Of a stretch of DNA of 11,757 bases, positions 10,463 to 11,757 are shown in pieces. The notes beneath the pieces were generated by a model. That model was not told where the DNA came from. It searched no databases and worked only from the letters and a program-made list of their open reading frames with translations. Numbering within the stretch: the stretch's first letter is position 1; every line of letters starts with the position of its first letter. This DNA is from DATKEH01 sp035546355. GTDB taxonomy: Bacteria > Acidobacteriota > Thermoanaerobaculia > Multivoradales > JAIOJS01. Made by a program: the position numbers and the translations under genes. Location of the stretch: the NCBI GenBank assembly GCA_035546355.1, contig DATKEH010000257.1:1-11757 (forward strand), in the 5' to 3' direction.

Positions 10463-11230
10463 ATGATGAGGCGACGCTCGCTACCGCTCGCCCTCCTGGC
10501 GTTCCTGCTGCTGGCCGGCAGCGGGTTCGGCGAGGAGACGCGAGTCACCGTCCGCACCCTCAGCCGCGACGCCAAGTTCATCGGCACGTCGATGGGGGGA
10601 GCCCGAGTCACCATCACCGAGTCCGAGACCGGCCGGCTGCTCGCGGAGGGCGTGACCCGAGGCGGCACCGGAGACACGCTGCGCATCCTCGGCGACGGGC
10701 GGGCGCGCGGGGCTTCGCTGGCCACGCCGGAAGCCGCCGCCTTCGCAGCGACTCTGGACATCGAACGCGCCACGCTCGTCGAGATCCGCGCCTTCGGGCC
10801 GCTCGCCCAGCGCCAGGCGGCGGTGAGCGCCAGCCGGTCGCTGTGGCTGCTGCCCGGCAAGCACCTGGACGCCGGCGACGGCGTGGTGCTCGAGCTGGCC
10901 GGGTTCGCGGTGGACGTGCTGAGCCCTCCCGCCCACAGCCGGCTCCCTCGCCAGGAGGTCGAGGTCCGCGTCAACCTCGTCATGTTGTGAGGGTGCCCTA
11001 CCAGTCCCGGCGGGACCTGGGACTCGCAGCGCTACGAGATCGAGGCGGTGATTCGGCGGGATGAGGAGGAGGTGGCCCGCATGCCGCTCGCCTACGCCGG
11101 CACGACCAGCCAGTTCGCGGCCCGGTGGACGCCCGAGACCGGCGGCGTCTACGAGATCGAGGTGTGGGCCTACGACCCGCTCAGCGGCAACACCGGCATC
11201 GACGCCACGACGGTGATCGTGACGGAGTAG
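10463..11230 (+). CDS. Candidate secreted selenoprotein with in-frame TGA (U-G-C-P motif), unrecognised family
   Basis: The frame opens at 10463 with a signal peptide (basic MMRRR start, hydrophobic to about residue 20), meets TGA at 10988-10990 (codon 176), then continues in the same frame for 79 codons to TAG at 11228-11230. The part after TGA is plainly coding: its codons nearly all end in G or C, only a few end in T and none in A. It reads as a beta-rich module (WDSQRYEIEA, then GGVYEIEVWAYDP, NTGIDATTVIV). With Sec at 176 the protein has 255 residues; C178 is its only cysteine, giving U-G-C-P. A hairpin suiting bacterial SECIS follows the TGA. Residues 25-175 look like beta-sandwich repeats with no motif I know. 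No function can be assigned; a thiol/selenol redox or metal-binding role is only inference. The alternative is a recent nonsense mutation of a Cys or Trp codon, or a pseudogene. Confidence 0.78.
10988..11020 (+). promoter_or_regulatory. Candidate bacterial SECIS element (UGA plus downstream hairpin)
   Basis: After the TGA (10988-10990), GTCCC (11004-11008) pairs with GGGAC (11012-11016) around a GGC loop (11009-11011). The stem extends by CCA (11001-11003) pairing with TGG (11018-11020) across a single bulged C at 11017. The loop begins 18 nt after the TGA and starts with G. Known bacterial SECIS elements have a small apical loop about 16-37 nt after UGA with a G in its first two bases, and E. 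coli fdhF has a similar distance. In that model SelB binds this loop to deliver Sec-tRNA. The structure was read by eye, and in GC-rich DNA short hairpins arise by chance. Confidence 0.6.
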
Positions 11231-11270
11231 CCGCCCGCGGCCGCCGAGCGGAGGACCGCCGGAGGCGGAC

Positions 11271-11304
11271 GTAAAACGGGCCGCCTCGACTCCGAGGCGG
11301 CCCG
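11271..11304 (-). terminator. Intrinsic terminator of the metalloprotease gene
   Basis: A perfect 12 bp GC-rich stem (11277-11288 with 11293-11304) closes a 4 nt loop (11289-11292). Read on the minus strand it is followed by TTTT (11273-11276), the layout of a Rho-independent terminator, 38 nt past the metalloprotease stop. On the plus strand no T run follows, so it may stop transcription of the convergent candidate selenoprotein gene less efficiently. Confidence 0.85.
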
Positions 11305-11319
11305 AGCTGTCGGTCGGGA

Positions 11320-11347
11320 ATCAGCGATCAGTGATCAGCGATCAGTG
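11320..11347. repeat. Four tandem heptamers (ATCAGCG / ATCAGTG alternating)
   Basis: Four 7 bp units run head to tail, alternating ATCAGCG and ATCAGTG, so the array is also two exact copies of a 14-mer. A fifth, partial unit (ATCGTGG) follows at 11348. The array overlaps the end of the metalloprotease gene, including its TGA (11342-11344) and the preceding His codon, and each unit holds a GATC or a near match. Function is unknown. It may be slippage-generated. Confidence 0.85.
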
Positions 11348-11757
11348 ATCGTGGCCGTCGCCGAGCTTGTCGGCCATCTCCAGCGTCCAGGTGACGTGGG
11401 TGAAGACCCGGTAGCCGTTGCCGAAGTCCTGCATGAACAGCGACTTGCCGCGGGAATGGGCGATCAACCTGCCCCACTGGTGGGGGTCGTTGAGGGTGAT
11501 GTTGAAGGCCGGGGGCGGCCCCTTGCCGTTCTTGCACTTCCCCGGGGGCCAACAGCCGCCGTCACCACCACCGCCGCCGCCGCCGTCACCCCCGTCGAGA
11601 TGAGCGTAGATCTCCTCGAGCATGTTGTAGTCGTGGCTATCCGGGTGCTCGTTGCCCTCGGGAGCGCTGGTGTACTCCATGCAGCTCCTGGTGAGGTCGG
11701 TGCTGAAGTCTTCGTTCTGGTGTCCGAGGCCGAAGCCGTGGCCGACCTCCTGGCACA
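11342..11757 (-). CDS. Metzincin-like zinc metalloprotease, C-terminal part (N-terminus outside window)
   Basis: The visible 137 residues begin inside the active site: CQEVGHGFGLGHQ, fitting HExxHxxGxxH with Gln (codon 11750-11752) in place of the first His. The other two His codons are at 11738-11740 and 11720-11722, and Glu is at 11747-11749. A Cys-Met-Glu-Tyr-Thr segment about 22 residues after the third zinc-ligand position resembles the metzincin Met-turn. A Gly/Asp-rich linker (encoded at about 11555-11597) with two nearby Cys leads to a C-terminal beta-rich segment ending in a His/Asp tail. Probably a secreted or surface peptidase, but the signal and propeptide are not visible. The first ATG inside the window (11680) lies after the zinc motif and is not the start. 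It ends in TGA within a repeat array, followed by a terminator. The Gln may lower or abolish activity, or be normal for this subfamily. Confidence 0.85.
   Translation of the reverse strand, partial: CQEVGHGFGLGHQNEDFSTDLTRSCMEYTSAPEGNEHPDSHDYNMLEEIYAHLDGGDGGGGGGGDGGCWPPGKCKNGKGPPPAFNITLNDPHQWGRLIAHSRGKSLFMQDFGNGYRVFTHVTWTLEMADKLGDGHDH

Noticed and set aside
11048..11230. A separate small gene starting at GTG 11048.
   Set aside because: It is in frame with the upstream gene, coding bias already begins right after the TGA, and no ribosome site precedes the GTG. It is better read as the C-terminal part of the TGA-interrupted gene.
10463..11230. Frameshift or altered genetic code as the reason for the split gene.
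   Set aside because: Both halves are in the same frame, so no shift is needed, and TGA ends four other genes in the window, so it is not generally reassigned. A nonsense mutation or sequencing error cannot be excluded.
11555..11600. A trinucleotide CCG/CAC repeat as a functional element.
   Set aside because: It is the coding sequence of the Gly/Asp-rich linker in the metalloprotease read from the other strand. The plus-strand frame over it is a Pro-rich shadow.

Overview
The window is a very GC-rich bacterial segment whose codons end almost always in G or C. Eukaryotic-like Ser/Thr kinases fused to TolB/PD40 beta-propellers, a hybrid two-component propeller sensor and a Tat-type PLP aminotransferase together suggest an Acidobacteriota-like organism (Thermoanaerobaculia or a relative). 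That placement is inference from gene content and base composition; no marker gene is present.

Left part, minus strand (6282 down to 1): a HisC-like aminotransferase with a twin-arginine signal (5098-6282), then two transmembrane Ser/Thr kinases with extracytoplasmic propellers (2343-5042, and 1-2214, whose C-terminus is cut by the window edge). The first two genes are 55 bp apart and could share a transcript. The third follows a 128 bp gap holding its own candidate -10 box. Divergent from the aminotransferase, on the plus strand, is one 1313-residue hybrid sensor (6436-10377): signal peptide, 14 propeller repeats, Y_Y_Y domain, membrane helix, PAS, histidine kinase and receiver. The window is therefore mostly membrane signalling, but no ligand or target can be read from it.

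Right part: 85 bp after the sensor lies the most interesting gene. A secreted protein begins at 10463 and meets a TGA at 10988-10990. The same frame then stays open, with clear coding character, to a TAG at 11228-11230. The TGA sits in a U/C-G-C-P context beside the only cysteine of the protein. It is followed by a hairpin with a GGC loop starting 18 nt downstream, which matches the bacterial SECIS layout. I read 10463-11230 as one 255-residue candidate selenoprotein of unrecognised family that an ordinary gene caller would truncate. TGA is the normal stop of four other genes here, so a changed genetic code does not explain it.

Convergent with it is the C-terminal part of a metzincin-like metalloprotease (11342-11757, N-terminus outside the window). 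Its zinc motif carries Gln where the first His is expected. A strong intrinsic terminator for this gene lies at 11271-11304, and four heptamer repeats overlap its stop codon. No RNA genes, CRISPR arrays, insertion sequences or phage genes were seen.
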